Source: Actinorugispora endophytica
Lineage (GTDB): Bacteria > Actinomycetota > Actinomycetes > Streptosporangiales > Streptosporangiaceae
Direction of reading: 5' to 3'
Length of the DNA: 64,000 bases
Assembly: GCF_004363075.1 (NCBI RefSeq)
Contig: NZ_SNYN01000006.1
Coordinates: forward strand, 124,001-188,000
This document shows, in pieces, positions 18,790 through 27,916 of the stretch. The notes under the pieces were generated by a model. That model did not search any database, was not told the origin of the DNA, and saw only the letters and a program-made list of their open reading frames with translations. The translations under genes were made by a program, and so were the position numbers. Each line of letters begins with the position of its first letter. The first letter of the stretch is position 1.

Positions 18790-19215
18790 ATGAAGACGCA
18801 GGCATACCTGTTTATGGGAGTTTCGACCTTCTTCGGACTGGTCGCCGCTCTCTACGTCTACTGGGCGTGGCTGGTCGAGGGCCAGATCGAGTGGACCGGG
18901 ACGGTCGCACTGACCGTCGCGATCGGCTTCGGCTGGATGGTCGGCTTCTGGCTCTGGCAGGCGGCCCGGCGCAGTGAGCGCCACCACGGCCTCCCCGCGG
19001 AGGAGCGGCTCGACGGCAACGTCGACGAGAACGCCGGCGAGTACGGCTTCTTCAGCCCGCACAGCTGGTGGCCGCTGTTCGTGGCCATGTCGGTGGCCTT
19101 CACCGCCGTGGGCGTCGCCATCGGCTGGTGGATGGTCTTCGTCGGCGCCTTCGCGATCATCCTGACCGCGATCGGCTGGGTGTTCGAGTACTACCGCGGC
19201 GAGTTCCAGCACTAG
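18790..19215 (+). CDS. ctaF: Cytochrome c oxidase subunit IV (actinobacterial CtaF)
   Basis: Small membrane subunit specific to actinobacterial aa3 oxidases in the bcc-aa3 supercomplex. 141 residues with four hydrophobic segments: two N-terminal (about 5-27 and 35-57) and two C-terminal (about 94-115 and 115-134). The hydrophilic middle part (about 60-90) carries AGEYGFFSPHSWWPL, and the protein ends VFEYYRGEFQH. It starts 12 bp after ctaD and is followed by a strong terminator. Confidence 0.94.
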   Translation: MKTQAYLFMGVSTFFGLVAALYVYWAWLVEGQIEWTGTVALTVAIGFGWMVGFWLWQAARRSERHHGLPAEERLDGNVDENAGEYGFFSPHSWWPLFVAMSVAFTAVGVAIGWWMVFVGAFAIILTAIGWVFEYYRGEFQH

Positions 19216-19231
19216 GACCCGGCCGCACACT

Positions 19232-19273
19232 CCGATGGGGTGGCGCCTCCCTTGGGAGGCGCCACCCCATCGG
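19232..19273 (+). terminator. ctaCDF terminator
   Basis: Perfect 20-bp inverted repeat starting CCGATGGGGTGGCGCC with a 2-nt centre, followed by TATTCTT, 16 bp after the ctaF stop codon. Confidence 0.8.
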
Positions 19274-19429
19274 TATTCTTCTACGCAAGGGGCCCGGTAC
19301 GCGCCGAACCGGCGGGGTACCCACTTTCCGGCCGTTTTTCACTTTTTTTCTGAACCTTTTCGCCCTGCTGCGCGTCCTATCAGGACGACACCCGTTTACT
19401 AGCCGAATTTGATGTTGGAGGTCGCACGC

Positions 19430-20800
19430 GTGAAGGGCAGTGCATTCCCGACGATTCGTCGTCTTGGGGTCGGATTGGCGGCAGCGGGCCTCCTCTTCAC
19501 CGCGGCGTGCTCCGGCTCCGGTGGGGAAGGGGAAGCTGCCGGGGGCGGCGAGGAGCAGGCTGCGGCCGTGGACCTCGTGATCACCCCGGCCGACGGCGGG
19601 GCCGACATCAGTCCCGACAGCCCCGTCACGGTGAGCGCGACCGGCGGCACCATCGACGAGGTCACGGTCACCCAGACCGGCGGCGAGGAGCAGCAGGCCG
19701 AGGAGGCCGTCGCCCAGGAGTCGCCCGAGGCCGGAGAGGACGTCGAGGAGGAGTTCGGGACCGTCACCGGAACCCTCAACGAGGACAAGACCGAGTGGAC
19801 CAGCGACTGGACCCTGACCCCGGGCAGCAAGGTCACCGTCGTGGCCACCGGGACGAACGAGGCCGGTGAGTCCACCGAGGTCACGAGTGAGTTCAGCACG
19901 CTGGCGGCGGTTCCCGGCCAGCGGCTGGAGATCCAGTCGAACTTCCCGGTCAGCGGGGACACGGTCGGCATCGGCATGCCGATCATCATCAACTTCGACC
20001 TGCCGGTGGAGAACAAGGCCGCGGTCGAGGCGGCGATGGAGGTCGTCTCCGAGGAGCCGACCCAGGGCGCGTGGAACTGGTTCGGCGACCAGATGGCGGT
20101 GTTCCGCACCGAGGAGTACTGGGAGCCCAACCAGAAGGTGACGGTCAACATGCACCTGGCGGGCGTCCAGGCGTCCGAGGGCGTCTACGGCGTCAAGAAC
20201 CACCAGCTGAACTTCGAGGTCGGGCGCTCGCAGACCACCGAGATCGACAACGACACGCACCGCATGGTGGTCACCCGCGACGGCGAGCAGATCCAGGACT
20301 TCCCCATCAGCAACGGCGACGGCAGCACGCGGGCCTTCACCACCACCTCGGGCGTCCACCTGACGATGGAGAAGTACCAGCACCTGATCATGGACTCGGC
20401 CACGGTCGGCATCCCCAAGGGCAGCCCGGGCTACTACTACCTGGACGTGAACTACGCCGTCCGCGTCTCCAACAGCGGCGAGTTCACCCACGCGGCCCCC
20501 TGGAACGGCGACCTGGGCGTGGCCAACCGCAGCCACGGCTGCACCAACATGAGCACCGCGGACGCCCAGTGGTTCTACGAGAACTCCTACATGGGCGACC
20601 CGGTGACCATCACCGGCACCGACCGCGAGCTCGAGGTCGACAACGGCTGGGGCTTCTGGCAGCGCTCCTGGGACGAGTGGCTCGCCAACAGCACGGTCGG
20701 CGAGGCGGACAAGACCGACGAGGCGGGTTCCCCCGGCTCCCCGCTCGCGGGCGCTGAGGCGGCCGAGGAGTCCCCCGAGGAAGAGGCGGCCGCCAACTAG
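19430..20800 (+). CDS. L,D-transpeptidase lipoprotein with Ig-like domains
   Basis: Extracytoplasmic enzyme making 3-3 peptidoglycan crosslinks. 456 residues. The signal peptide ends LLFTAACSGSGG, a lipobox-like site. About 90 acidic residues and Ig-like folds follow (about 40-250), then the YkuD catalytic domain with SHGCTNMS (catalytic Cys near 368) and an upstream His in FTHAAPWNG. The tail is acidic. GTG 19430 is chosen because GGAGGT lies 8 nt upstream; an ATG seven codons earlier lacks one. The layout resembles mycobacterial LdtMt2 or LppS. It lies between the two respiratory gene groups. Confidence 0.9.
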   Translation: MKGSAFPTIRRLGVGLAAAGLLFTAACSGSGGEGEAAGGGEEQAAAVDLVITPADGGADISPDSPVTVSATGGTIDEVTVTQTGGEEQQAEEAVAQESPEAGEDVEEEFGTVTGTLNEDKTEWTSDWTLTPGSKVTVVATGTNEAGESTEVTSEFSTLAAVPGQRLEIQSNFPVSGDTVGIGMPIIINFDLPVENKAAVEAAMEVVSEEPTQGAWNWFGDQMAVFRTEEYWEPNQKVTVNMHLAGVQASEGVYGVKNHQLNFEVGRSQTTEIDNDTHRMVVTRDGEQIQDFPISNGDGSTRAFTTTSGVHLTMEKYQHLIMDSATVGIPKGSPGYYYLDVNYAVRVSNSGEFTHAAPWNGDLGVANRSHGCTNMSTADAQWFYENSYMGDPVTITGTDRELEVDNGWGFWQRSWDEWLANSTVGEADKTDEAGSPGSPLAGAEAAEESPEEEAAAN

Positions 20801-20815
20801 TCGCAGTACCCCCCC

Positions 20816-20846
20816 AAGGGCCCCGGAGCGCCGCTCCGGGGCCCTT
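20816..20846 (+). terminator. Terminator after the L,D-transpeptidase gene
   Basis: 15-bp arms (AAGGGCCCCGGAGCG and complement) centred on a single C, 16 bp after the stop codon. Confidence 0.7.
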
Positions 20847-21035
20847 CCGCATGCCCGCGGCAGGGGCGGGGCCGTCAGAGGGCGCCGGTGATCCCGAGTC
20901 GGTGGCGCGCCCACGCCCCGTGGGTCCGCAGGTCCTGTCGCCGGTCCTTCGCCAGCCGGTCAAGCGTCGAGGTGTTCGCCCTCCTCGGCCTCCCGGGAGA
21001 TGGCATCCCGTGCGGCTTCGAGGGCCGGTCCCGCC

Positions 21036-21123
21036 TTCACCCGGAATGATCATGGGCTTTCCGCCCTTCCGGGCCCCGGAACGGGCAGAAAGCCCACGAC
21101 TGTCAACGGAACCCTGACGAACG
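21036..21123. repeat. Dispersed palindromic repeat, family 2 copy A
   Basis: About 88 bp beginning TTCACCCGGAATGATCATGG, with an imperfect 16-bp stem (right arm GGGCAGAAAGCCCACG) and ending GTCAACGGAACCC. It is nearly identical in layout to copies at 45562 and 54965. It lies between convergent genes (L,D-transpeptidase and qcrB). The surrounding 20847-21264 holds no gene. Confidence 0.75.
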
Positions 21124-21188
21124 AGCATAGGGAGCCTCGGGCCCGGGAACCGGGTGCGGCGGCGGCCGCACCCGGCCGCGACAACGAC

Positions 21189-21224
21189 GAGGGGGCGGCG
21201 GCCCCGCGGGGCCGCCGCCCCCTC
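21189..21224 (-). terminator. qcrB terminator
   Basis: 16-bp perfect arms (GAGGGGGCGGCGGCCC and complement) with a CGCG loop, about 40 bp past the qcrB stop. A second small hairpin (CCGGAGCG/CGCTCCGG) lies at 21238-21260. Confidence 0.7.
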
Positions 21225-21264
21225 GGGCGGCGCGGGTCCGGAGCGCTCCTCGCGCTCCGGGGCG

Positions 21265-22917
21265 CTAGTGCTGTCCGACCTTCTCCTTCTCGGCGTGGGT
21301 GCCGTGGTGGAGGTGGTGGCCGGTGTGCGGCTCGACGCCGTCGAAGGACACGTTGTCCTTGGTGTACCAGTGCGCGAGCCGGGAGCGGAGCCTGCCCATG
21401 GGCTTGCGCGAGGCGGGGGACTCCACGCCGTTGGCGTCCACGGTGGGCTCGGGGGTGTAGTCCTTGCCCTTGGCGCTCTCGAGCACGTGCACGGTCTCCC
21501 CCGAGGACTTCTTGTGGACCTCGACGAACTCGCCGCCCGGGAGCTGCGTGATGGTGCCGCTCTCGTAGCCGTGCTCCAGGGTCTCGCGGTCGCGCCGCTG
21601 CAGGCCCAGGCAGATCCGCTTGGCGATGATGAACGCCAGAATCGGCCCCAGGATCAGGAAGATCCGGAAGAACCACGTGGTCGCGTACAGGTTGATCTGG
21701 AAGACGTGCGACAGGATGTCGTTCGACCCCGCCAGCCAGCAGACCCCGTAGAAGGTGATGCCCGCGACGCCGAAGGCGGTGCGGACCGGGGCGTTGCGCG
21801 GCCGGTCGGCCACGTTGTGCACCCGGCGGTCCCCGGTGATCCACGCCTCGACGAACGGCCACGCGGCCAGCCCGCCGAACAGCAGGCCCATGAAGCCCAG
21901 GCCCGGCACCAGCACGCCGGTGATGATCGCGTACCCGCCGATGTCGAAGTCGAACCAGTTCGGGAACATCCGGAGCGACCCCTCGAGGAAGCCCATGTAC
22001 CAGTCGGGCTGGAGGCCCGAGGTGATGGACGTCGGGGTGAAGGGGCCGAACAGGTGGATCGGGTTGATCTGCACGAACCCGGCCAGGCCGGTGATGACGG
22101 CGAAGGTGAAGAAGAAGAAGCCGCCCGCCTTGATGGCGAAGGCCGGGAACATCGGCGTGCCGACGACCTTCTTCTCGGTCCGGCCCTTCCCCGGGTACTG
22201 GGTGTGCTTCTGGTGCCACAGGATCATGAAGTGCGCCGCGATCAGCGCCAGCAGGATGCCCGGGATCAGCAGGATGTGCAGCATGTACAGCCGCGGGATG
22301 ATCATCTCGCCCGGGAACTCGCCGCCGAACATGAAGAACGACAGGTACGTCCCGATGAGCGGGATGGACAGCAGCACGCCCTGGAAGATGCGCACGCCCA
22401 TGCCGGACGGCAGGTCGTCGGGCAGGGAGTAGCCGAACAGGCCCTCGACGATCGCCAGGGTGAAGATGGCGACGCCGATCAGCCAGTTGATCTCGCGCGG
22501 CTTGCGGAACGCGCCGGTGAAGAACACCCGCAGCATGTGGATCACCAGCGACGCCACGAAGATCAGCGCGGCCCAGTGGTGGATCTGGCGGATCAGCAGA
22601 CCGCCGCGCACGTCGAAGGTGATGTGCAGGGTCGAGGCGTACGCCTCGCTCATGCCCACGCCGCGCAGGCGCTCGTACGAGCCGTCGTAGACGGTGTGCG
22701 CCATGCTCGGGTTGAACCAGAGCGTGAGGAACACGCCGGTCAGCAGCAGGATGATGAACGAGTACAGCGCGATCTCGCCCAGCATGAACGACCAGTGGTT
22801 CGGGAAGACCTTGCGCAGGTTCTTCTCGCCCGTCTTGGCCAGGTGGAAGCGGTCGTCGATGAAGTTGCCGACGCCGCGCAGCGCCTTCGGCGCGGGTGGT
22901 GCCTGGTTGTCGCTCAT
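21265..22917 (-). CDS. qcrB: Cytochrome bc1 (bcc) complex cytochrome b subunit
   Basis: Membrane cytochrome b of the menaquinol:cytochrome c oxidoreductase in the bcc-aa3 supercomplex. 550 residues, the long actinobacterial form with a charged C-terminal tail. Heme-ligand helices can be seen around SLVIHMLRVFFTG and LHILLIPGILLALIAAHF. The ATG at 22917 overlaps the qcrA stop by 1 nt (TGATG). It is the last gene of ctaE-qcrC-qcrA-qcrB. QcrB is the known target of mycobacterial bcc inhibitors. Confidence 0.97.
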   Translation of the reverse strand: MSDNQAPPAPKALRGVGNFIDDRFHLAKTGEKNLRKVFPNHWSFMLGEIALYSFIILLLTGVFLTLWFNPSMAHTVYDGSYERLRGVGMSEAYASTLHITFDVRGGLLIRQIHHWAALIFVASLVIHMLRVFFTGAFRKPREINWLIGVAIFTLAIVEGLFGYSLPDDLPSGMGVRIFQGVLLSIPLIGTYLSFFMFGGEFPGEMIIPRLYMLHILLIPGILLALIAAHFMILWHQKHTQYPGKGRTEKKVVGTPMFPAFAIKAGGFFFFTFAVITGLAGFVQINPIHLFGPFTPTSITSGLQPDWYMGFLEGSLRMFPNWFDFDIGGYAIITGVLVPGLGFMGLLFGGLAAWPFVEAWITGDRRVHNVADRPRNAPVRTAFGVAGITFYGVCWLAGSNDILSHVFQINLYATTWFFRIFLILGPILAFIIAKRICLGLQRRDRETLEHGYESGTITQLPGGEFVEVHKKSSGETVHVLESAKGKDYTPEPTVDANGVESPASRKPMGRLRSRLAHWYTKDNVSFDGVEPHTGHHLHHGTHAEKEKVGQH

Positions 22918-24026
22918 CAGTCCTCCACTCCAGCGTCCCAGAAGGTCGGGCCGACCGGCGCGGAGAAGTCTCCGGCTGCGACGAGGTAGCCCTCGTCGTC
23001 GACCCTCACGGGCAGCTGCGGCAGGGGCCGGTGCGCCGGTCCGAAGACGACCTCGGCGCCGTTGGCGGCGTCGAAGGTCGACTGGTGGCACGGGCACAGG
23101 ATCCTGTGCGTGGTGCGCTCGTACAGGGCGGCGGGGCAGCCTACGTGGGTGCAGATCTTGGAGTAGGCGACGATCCCGTCGTGCGTCCAGTCGAGCTGCT
23201 GCTGGGTCATGTCCGGTCCGAAGTCCTGCGGATCCATCTTGATCAACAGGATAACCGTCTTGGCCTGCTCGTTCATGCTGAGGCCGTGCTCGGGGTCGTG
23301 CGACTCGGGCAGCGCGGTGACCATGCTGCCGACCTCGTCGAGGTCCGCGGCCGTGATCCGCCGGTCGGTGCCCTCGACGACCATGTGCAGGCCGTCCTCC
23401 CACGTGGTGCTCTTGAGCGTGTCCTTGGGCAGCGGCCCGGTGTCACGCAGCAGCACGATGGGGGCCAGGCCCAGCGGGGCCATGGCCAGGAGGAGGGTGC
23501 GCCGCATCAGCGGGCGCTTGGTGAAGCCGCTCTCGTTCGCGCCGCGCATGAAGAACTCGCTGAACGAGCCCTTCTCCTCCTTGGAGGAGGGCAGCTCGTC
23601 GTACGGCGAGGAGACCTCGTAGTGCGGCAGGACCTGGCGCGCCCACACGGTCATGCCCGCGCCGATGGCGAAGAGCGACAGCGTGAGCGTGCCGCCGAGC
23701 AGCACGTTCGCGAGCTGGGCGATCCCCGGGTCCGCGACACTGGGGTCGCCGTCCGCGTTGGGCGGGAACGAGAAGTAGCTGACGAAGAAGCCGACTCCCG
23801 CGAGGAACGCGATCAGGAACCACAGCGCGGCGATCCGCTCGCCCTTGCGCTGCGTCTCCTCGGAGCGGGTGTGCGTCTCCTCGGCCGGGTACGGGCCCTC
23901 GTGCCTGCGGTGCGGGTCGCCCGTGGCGGTGGCGGCGCCGTCGGCGGCCGACGGGGTGCCGATGACCCGTTCCCGGGGCTCGTCGGCGCCGCTCGCGGCG
24001 TCGTGGTGGTTGGTGTTATCAGTCAT
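22917..24026 (-). CDS. qcrA: Rieske iron-sulfur subunit of the bcc complex
   Basis: Carries the 2Fe-2S cluster that takes electrons from menaquinol to the c-type hemes. 369 residues. A long N-terminal region with three membrane segments, typical of actinobacterial QcrA, precedes the cluster motifs CTHVGC (near 286) and CPCHQSTFD (near 303). ATG start at 24026, 8-bp overlap with the qcrC end. Cluster insertion probably uses A-type carriers such as ErpA at 13018 (inference). Confidence 0.96.
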   Translation of the reverse strand: MTDNTNHHDAASGADEPRERVIGTPSAADGAATATGDPHRRHEGPYPAEETHTRSEETQRKGERIAALWFLIAFLAGVGFFVSYFSFPPNADGDPSVADPGIAQLANVLLGGTLTLSLFAIGAGMTVWARQVLPHYEVSSPYDELPSSKEEKGSFSEFFMRGANESGFTKRPLMRRTLLLAMAPLGLAPIVLLRDTGPLPKDTLKSTTWEDGLHMVVEGTDRRITAADLDEVGSMVTALPESHDPEHGLSMNEQAKTVILLIKMDPQDFGPDMTQQQLDWTHDGIVAYSKICTHVGCPAALYERTTHRILCPCHQSTFDAANGAEVVFGPAHRPLPQLPVRVDDEGYLVAAGDFSAPVGPTFWDAGVED

Positions 24027-24948
24027 GAGCTCGCTGCTTCGCGGTGATCCAGATCGCGCACGCCACGATCAGGCTGATGCCGACGGTCCAGCCGATGAAA
24101 CCCTCGGCGACCTGACCGACACGGTCGAGGGCGAAGGGGCCTCCGGCGTTCGGCTCGGCGTCCAGCTCCTCGACGAACTTGATCAGCGACTGCTTGTTCC
24201 CCTCGGTGAGGACGTCGTCGTTGAACACGGGCATCGCGCCGGGGCCGGTGAGCATGGCCTCGTAGATGTCCCGGGGAGTCGCGTCGGTGAGGGCGGGGGC
24301 CCAGCGGCCGTCCGTCAGCGCGCCGCCCGCGCCGGACCAGCTGTGGCAGTGCGCGCAGTTGGTCATGTACAGCTTCATGCCGGCCTCGGTGTCGCCGCCG
24401 GCGATGTACGACTCGTAGGCCGCCTCGTAGGTCTCCAGGGCCTCCTCGTACTCGGCCTCGGACGCGTAGTCCGCGCGCTCGGGCGCGTCGCCGGGGGCCT
24501 GCTCCGGGATGCCCGGGCCGCCGCCGAACTCCGCGTCGACGTAGGCCGCGAGGTCGGCGATCTCCTGGTCGGAGTACACCGGGGTCCTGCGGGGCATCTG
24601 GGCGTTCGGGTTCATGGACGGCATGCGGCCGGTGCTCACCTGGAAGTCCACGGCCGCGGCGCCCACGCCGGTCAGGTCGGGGCCCCAGGCGGAGGCGTTG
24701 CCCGTCTCCTCCTGGGTGCGGCCGGTGCCGTCCTCGCCGTGGCAGCTCATGCAGCTCTGGGTGAAGATCTGCTTGCCGTTGGCGATGTCGACCTCGGTCG
24801 CCTCAGCGTCGGCGGCCAGGGTGTCGGCCCTGGCCTGGTCGGCGGTGGGAGCCACGAAGGCGTATCCCACGCCGAGGAGTGCCAGCGCGATGATGACGAC
24901 GGCATACCCCGCGAGGGGATGCCGTCGCCGCGCGGTAATCCATTTCAC
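24019..24948 (-). CDS. qcrC: Diheme cytochrome c subunit of the bcc complex
   Basis: Membrane-anchored c-type cytochrome with two heme sites, replacing separate cytochrome c1 and soluble c in actinobacteria. 309 residues. The N-terminal membrane helix (about 11-32) is followed by heme sites CMSCH (near 69) and CAHCH (near 198) and a C-terminal membrane helix (VGISLIVACAIWI). GTG 24948 gives the expected short basic N-terminus VKWITARRRHP. The ctaE stop is 17 bp upstream, so it is co-transcribed with ctaE. Confidence 0.96.
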   Translation of the reverse strand: MKWITARRRHPLAGYAVVIIALALLGVGYAFVAPTADQARADTLAADAEATEVDIANGKQIFTQSCMSCHGEDGTGRTQEETGNASAWGPDLTGVGAAAVDFQVSTGRMPSMNPNAQMPRRTPVYSDQEIADLAAYVDAEFGGGPGIPEQAPGDAPERADYASEAEYEEALETYEAAYESYIAGGDTEAGMKLYMTNCAHCHSWSGAGGALTDGRWAPALTDATPRDIYEAMLTGPGAMPVFNDDVLTEGNKQSLIKFVEELDAEPNAGGPFALDRVGQVAEGFIGWTVGISLIVACAIWITAKQRAHD

Positions 24949-24964
24949 GGTTTCCCCGTTCGGG

Positions 24965-25591
24965 TTACTGAAGTAGGTAGATGGTTGCGAACAAAGCGAT
25001 CCAGACCACGTCGACGAAGTGCCAGTAGTAGGACACGACGATCGCACTGGTCGCCTGCTGGTGGGTGAAGCGCTTCGCGGCGTACGTGCGTCCCAGCATG
25101 AAGAGGAACGCGATCAGACCACCGATGACGTGGAGACCGTGGAAACCCGTGGTGAGGAAGAACATCGAGCCGTAGGCGCTGGACTGGAGAGTCAGCCCCT
25201 CGTGCACGACCAGCTCGTAGTACTCGTACGCCTGGCCCACGATGAAGACCGCGCCCATGGCGAACGAGATGTAGAACCACTTACGGAGCTTCTTGACATC
25301 ACCGCGCTCCGCGGCCCAGACGCCGGCCTGCGCGGTGAAGCTGGAGGCCACCAGGATGATGGTGATGGTCGTGGACAGCGCGACGTTCAGGTGCGCGTCC
25401 GGCCACTGTCCCAGGTCGGGGTTTCCCTTGGTCACCGATCGGATGGTGAAGTACATCGCGAACAGCGCCGCAAAGAACATGAGTTCGTTGGCAAGCCACA
25501 CGATGGTGCCAACACTCACCAGGTCAGGTCGCTTAGCCGCACCATGCGCTGGTGTCGGTCCTGTTTCTTGGTTCGCGGTTACTGTCGCCAC
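24965..25591 (-). CDS. ctaE: Cytochrome c oxidase subunit III
   Basis: Membrane subunit III of the aa3 oxidase. 208 residues from the chosen start with five hydrophobic segments. The characteristic [20 protein letters not shown] opens helix 1 and [15 protein letters not shown] the last. The start is uncertain: GTG 25591 (VATVTANQ) fits the length of homologues, while another GTG lies at 25615; neither has a clear ribosome site. It is the first gene of the ctaE-qcrCAB operon, 17 bp before qcrC. Confidence 0.94.
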   Translation of the reverse strand: MATVTANQETGPTPAHGAAKRPDLVSVGTIVWLANELMFFAALFAMYFTIRSVTKGNPDLGQWPDAHLNVALSTTITIILVASSFTAQAGVWAAERGDVKKLRKWFYISFAMGAVFIVGQAYEYYELVVHEGLTLQSSAYGSMFFLTTGFHGLHVIGGLIAFLFMLGRTYAAKRFTHQQATSAIVVSYYWHFVDVVWIALFATIYLLQ

Positions 25592-26085
25592 GCCAGCATT
25601 ATTGCGGTATCTCACGAGGGGCGCTGCACGACCCCCCGTAACGCGGCCGACCGCAAGGGCCGAAAGTGGGCAAGTGCGCTGATCTCGCCGTATTTACCGT
25701 GACGATTCCGTGATCACGGGGGTGGTTCGGGACCTTCGCGGTTTCGGCCCGACCCTAACGTCCGGACCACCCGTCCCCTCAGGTCGGAGCGGCTCCGACG
25801 CCCTGGTCGTGCGTGAGTCCCCTATAAGGAATAGGCTCCCCATGAGCACCCGGCCAGTGCGGGGGGCGTTTCCGGGAAACCGTTCCGGGCCCGCCCCTCC
25901 TCGAGGGCAGGGCCCCCGCCGTGCGAGGCTGCGGAGCTTGCGGAGCAGCGCGCGGCAGGGGCGCTCGCGGCGCCGATGTCGCTCGAACAGCCAGCAGGAC
26001 GACCTCCGTCGGCCGGCGGCCTCCCACCCGGGGCCCGCCCGCCGGACCGGAGGCGTTGTCCAGACACGCTCTAAGGACGGTAACC
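25592..26085. other. Divergent intergenic region, ctaE / receiver-like gene
   Basis: 494 bp. It must hold the ctaE-qcrCAB promoter. ATG 25842 opens a frame on the plus strand, but its composition is Arg/Ser-rich GC background, so no gene is called. TATAAG at 25827 is a possible -10 for the plus strand. Confidence 0.35.
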
Positions 26086-26517
26086 ATGGCGAACACCGGG
26101 ACCGACAAGTCGGCTTTGATGCGCGTCCTCGTCTACAGCGACGACGCGTCGGTCCGCGAGCAGGTACGCCTCGCGGTCGGCCGCCGCCCCGCGGCCGACG
26201 TGCCCAAGGTCGAGTTCGTGGAGTGCGCGACGGCCCCCGCCGCGCTCCGGCGCATGGCGGACGCCGACATCGACGTGGCCGTCTTCGACGGGGAGGCCAG
26301 GCCCGCCGGGGGAATGGGCCTGTGCCGCCAGGTCAAGGACGAGATCTTCGAGTGCCCGCCCGTCCTCCTGCTCATCGGCCGCCGCGACGACGGCTGGCTC
26401 GCCACCTGGTCGCGCGCGGACAAGGTGGTCGGCCACCCGATCGACCCCGTCGCCCTGGCCGGGGCCCTCGCCGAGCTGATGCGCGACCGCGCGCACCGGC
26501 TCGCCCCCACCCGGTGA
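26086..26517 (+). CDS. Receiver-like protein without output domain
   Basis: 143 residues. The fold resembles a CheY receiver: MRVLVYSDDASVREQVR gives the acidic pair, VAVFDGEARPAGGMGLC the strand with the presumed phosphoacceptor Asp, and DKVVGHPIDP the last Lys-like position. No DNA-binding domain follows. ATG 26086 has AAGGA upstream. It occupies the same place between the qcr genes and trpD in streptomycetes (from memory). No partner kinase is adjacent; whether it is phosphorylated is unknown. Confidence 0.75.
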   Translation: MANTGTDKSALMRVLVYSDDASVREQVRLAVGRRPAADVPKVEFVECATAPAALRRMADADIDVAVFDGEARPAGGMGLCRQVKDEIFECPPVLLLIGRRDDGWLATWSRADKVVGHPIDPVALAGALAELMRDRAHRLAPTR

Positions 26518-26558
26518 CCGGGGAATAGCGGGTAGCGGGACCGTGCCGCTCGTTCACA

Positions 26559-26584
26559 CCGCCGCGCCACCGCGCGGCGGCCGT
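26559..26584 (+). terminator. Terminator after the receiver-like gene
   Basis: 8-bp arms CCGCCGCG/CGCGGCGG with a 6-nt loop followed by CCGTTTT, about 40 bp past the stop codon. Confidence 0.5.
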
Positions 26585-26719
26585 TTTCCCCGGGCCTTCG
26601 CCGGCGCCTCGCACCACGGGGCGGACATCGCTCGATGGCGGTCGCGCGCGACCGTCCGAGCGGCGCGTACCCCGTGTGCCGCCGCGTTCTCCTCTTCCCG
26701 GTGACAACAAGGAATCCAC

Positions 26720-27766
26720 GTGAGTGAACGAACCTGGTCCGAACTGATCAACGCGCTGCTGGGCGGCGCCTCCCTCCCGGCGGCGGACACCGAGTGGGCG
26801 ATGAACGAGATCATGTCCGGCTCCGCCACCGACGCGCAGATCGCGGGCTTCGCGGTCGCGCTGCGGGCCAAGGGCGAGACCGTGGCCGAGGTCGACGGCC
26901 TGGCCCAGGGCATGATGGACAACGCGGTCCGGATCGCGGTCCCCGGACCGACCCTGGACATCGTGGGCACCGGCGGCGACCGCGCGCACACGGTCAACGT
27001 CTCCACGATGGCCGCCGTCGTCGCCGCGGCCGCGGGGGCGCGCGTGGTCAAGCACGGCAACCGGGCGGCCTCCTCGTCGTGCGGCACCGCCGACGTGCTG
27101 GAGCGCCTGGGGGTGGTGATCGACCTGAGCCCCGAGGCCACCGTCTCGGTCGCGGAGGAGGCCGGGATCACCTTCTGCTTCGCGCCGCTGTTCCACCCCT
27201 CGCTGCGCCACGCGTCCAGGACCCGGCGCGAGCTCGCCGTCCCCACCGTCTTCAACTTCCTGGGGCCGCTCACCAACCCGGCGCAGCCGGACGCCTCGGC
27301 CATCGGGGTGTTCGACGAGCGCATGTGCGAGGTCATCGCGGGCGTGTTCGCGGACCGGGGCGTGCGCGCGCTGGTGTTCCGCGGCGACGACGGACTGGAC
27401 GAGCTGACCACCAGCACCACCTCGTCGGTGTGGGTGGTCGCGGACGGCGCCGCCCGGCACGAGCGGTTGGACCCCGCGGACCTGGGCATCGGGCGGTCCG
27501 CGCCCGACGCGCTGCGCGGCGGCGACGTCGAGTTCAACGCGCAGGCCGTGCGCGACTTCCTGGACGGTCGCACCGGTCCGGTGCGCGACGCGGTCCTGCT
27601 GAACGCCGCGGGCGCGCTGGCCGCGGCGGAGGGCGTCACCGGCTCCCTCGTGGAGATGCTGCGCGGCCAGTACGCGCGCGCCGCCGAGACCGTCGACAGC
27701 GGCGCGGCCAAGGCGAAGCTGGACGCCTGGGTCGAGACCAGCCGGTCCCACGCCGGGCGCTCCTGA
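26720..27766 (+). CDS. trpD: Anthranilate phosphoribosyltransferase
   Basis: Second step of tryptophan synthesis: anthranilate plus PRPP to phosphoribosylanthranilate. 348 residues. N-terminal helical domain, then the PRPP-binding [14 protein letters not shown] (about 82-95), [18 protein letters not shown], and [23 protein letters not shown] 26720 follows AAGGAA. It is not linked to other trp genes here. The same position next to qcr/cta genes occurs in M. tuberculosis (Rv2192c, from memory). Confidence 0.96.
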   Translation: MSERTWSELINALLGGASLPAADTEWAMNEIMSGSATDAQIAGFAVALRAKGETVAEVDGLAQGMMDNAVRIAVPGPTLDIVGTGGDRAHTVNVSTMAAVVAAAAGARVVKHGNRAASSSCGTADVLERLGVVIDLSPEATVSVAEEAGITFCFAPLFHPSLRHASRTRRELAVPTVFNFLGPLTNPAQPDASAIGVFDERMCEVIAGVFADRGVRALVFRGDDGLDELTTSTTSSVWVVADGAARHERLDPADLGIGRSAPDALRGGDVEFNAQAVRDFLDGRTGPVRDAVLLNAAGALAAAEGVTGSLVEMLRGQYARAAETVDSGAAKAKLDAWVETSRSHAGRS

Positions 27767-27792
27767 CGGGAGGCTCGCGGGAGTCCCGTTGA

Positions 27793-27850
27793 CGACCGCG
27801 ACGCCGGCGTTCCACCGTGCCCGTTTCGAGGAACGCCGGCGTCGCGGTCG
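27793..27850. terminator. Bidirectional terminator between trpD and the AsnC-type gene
   Basis: Perfect 21-bp arms (27793-27813, 27830-27850) starting CGACCGCGACGCCGG, with a 16-nt loop, between convergent genes. Confidence 0.75.
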
Positions 27851-27916
27851 CCGCGGTGCCGGCCGACGCCCGCCTGACGACTCCGGGGACGCCCCGGCCT
27901 TCGGGCGGGGAGGACG

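Noticed and set aside
25842-26085. ATG-started frame upstream of the receiver-like gene
   Set aside because: Arg/Ser-rich background sequence without ribosome site or recognisable domain; it overlaps the start of the better-supported gene.
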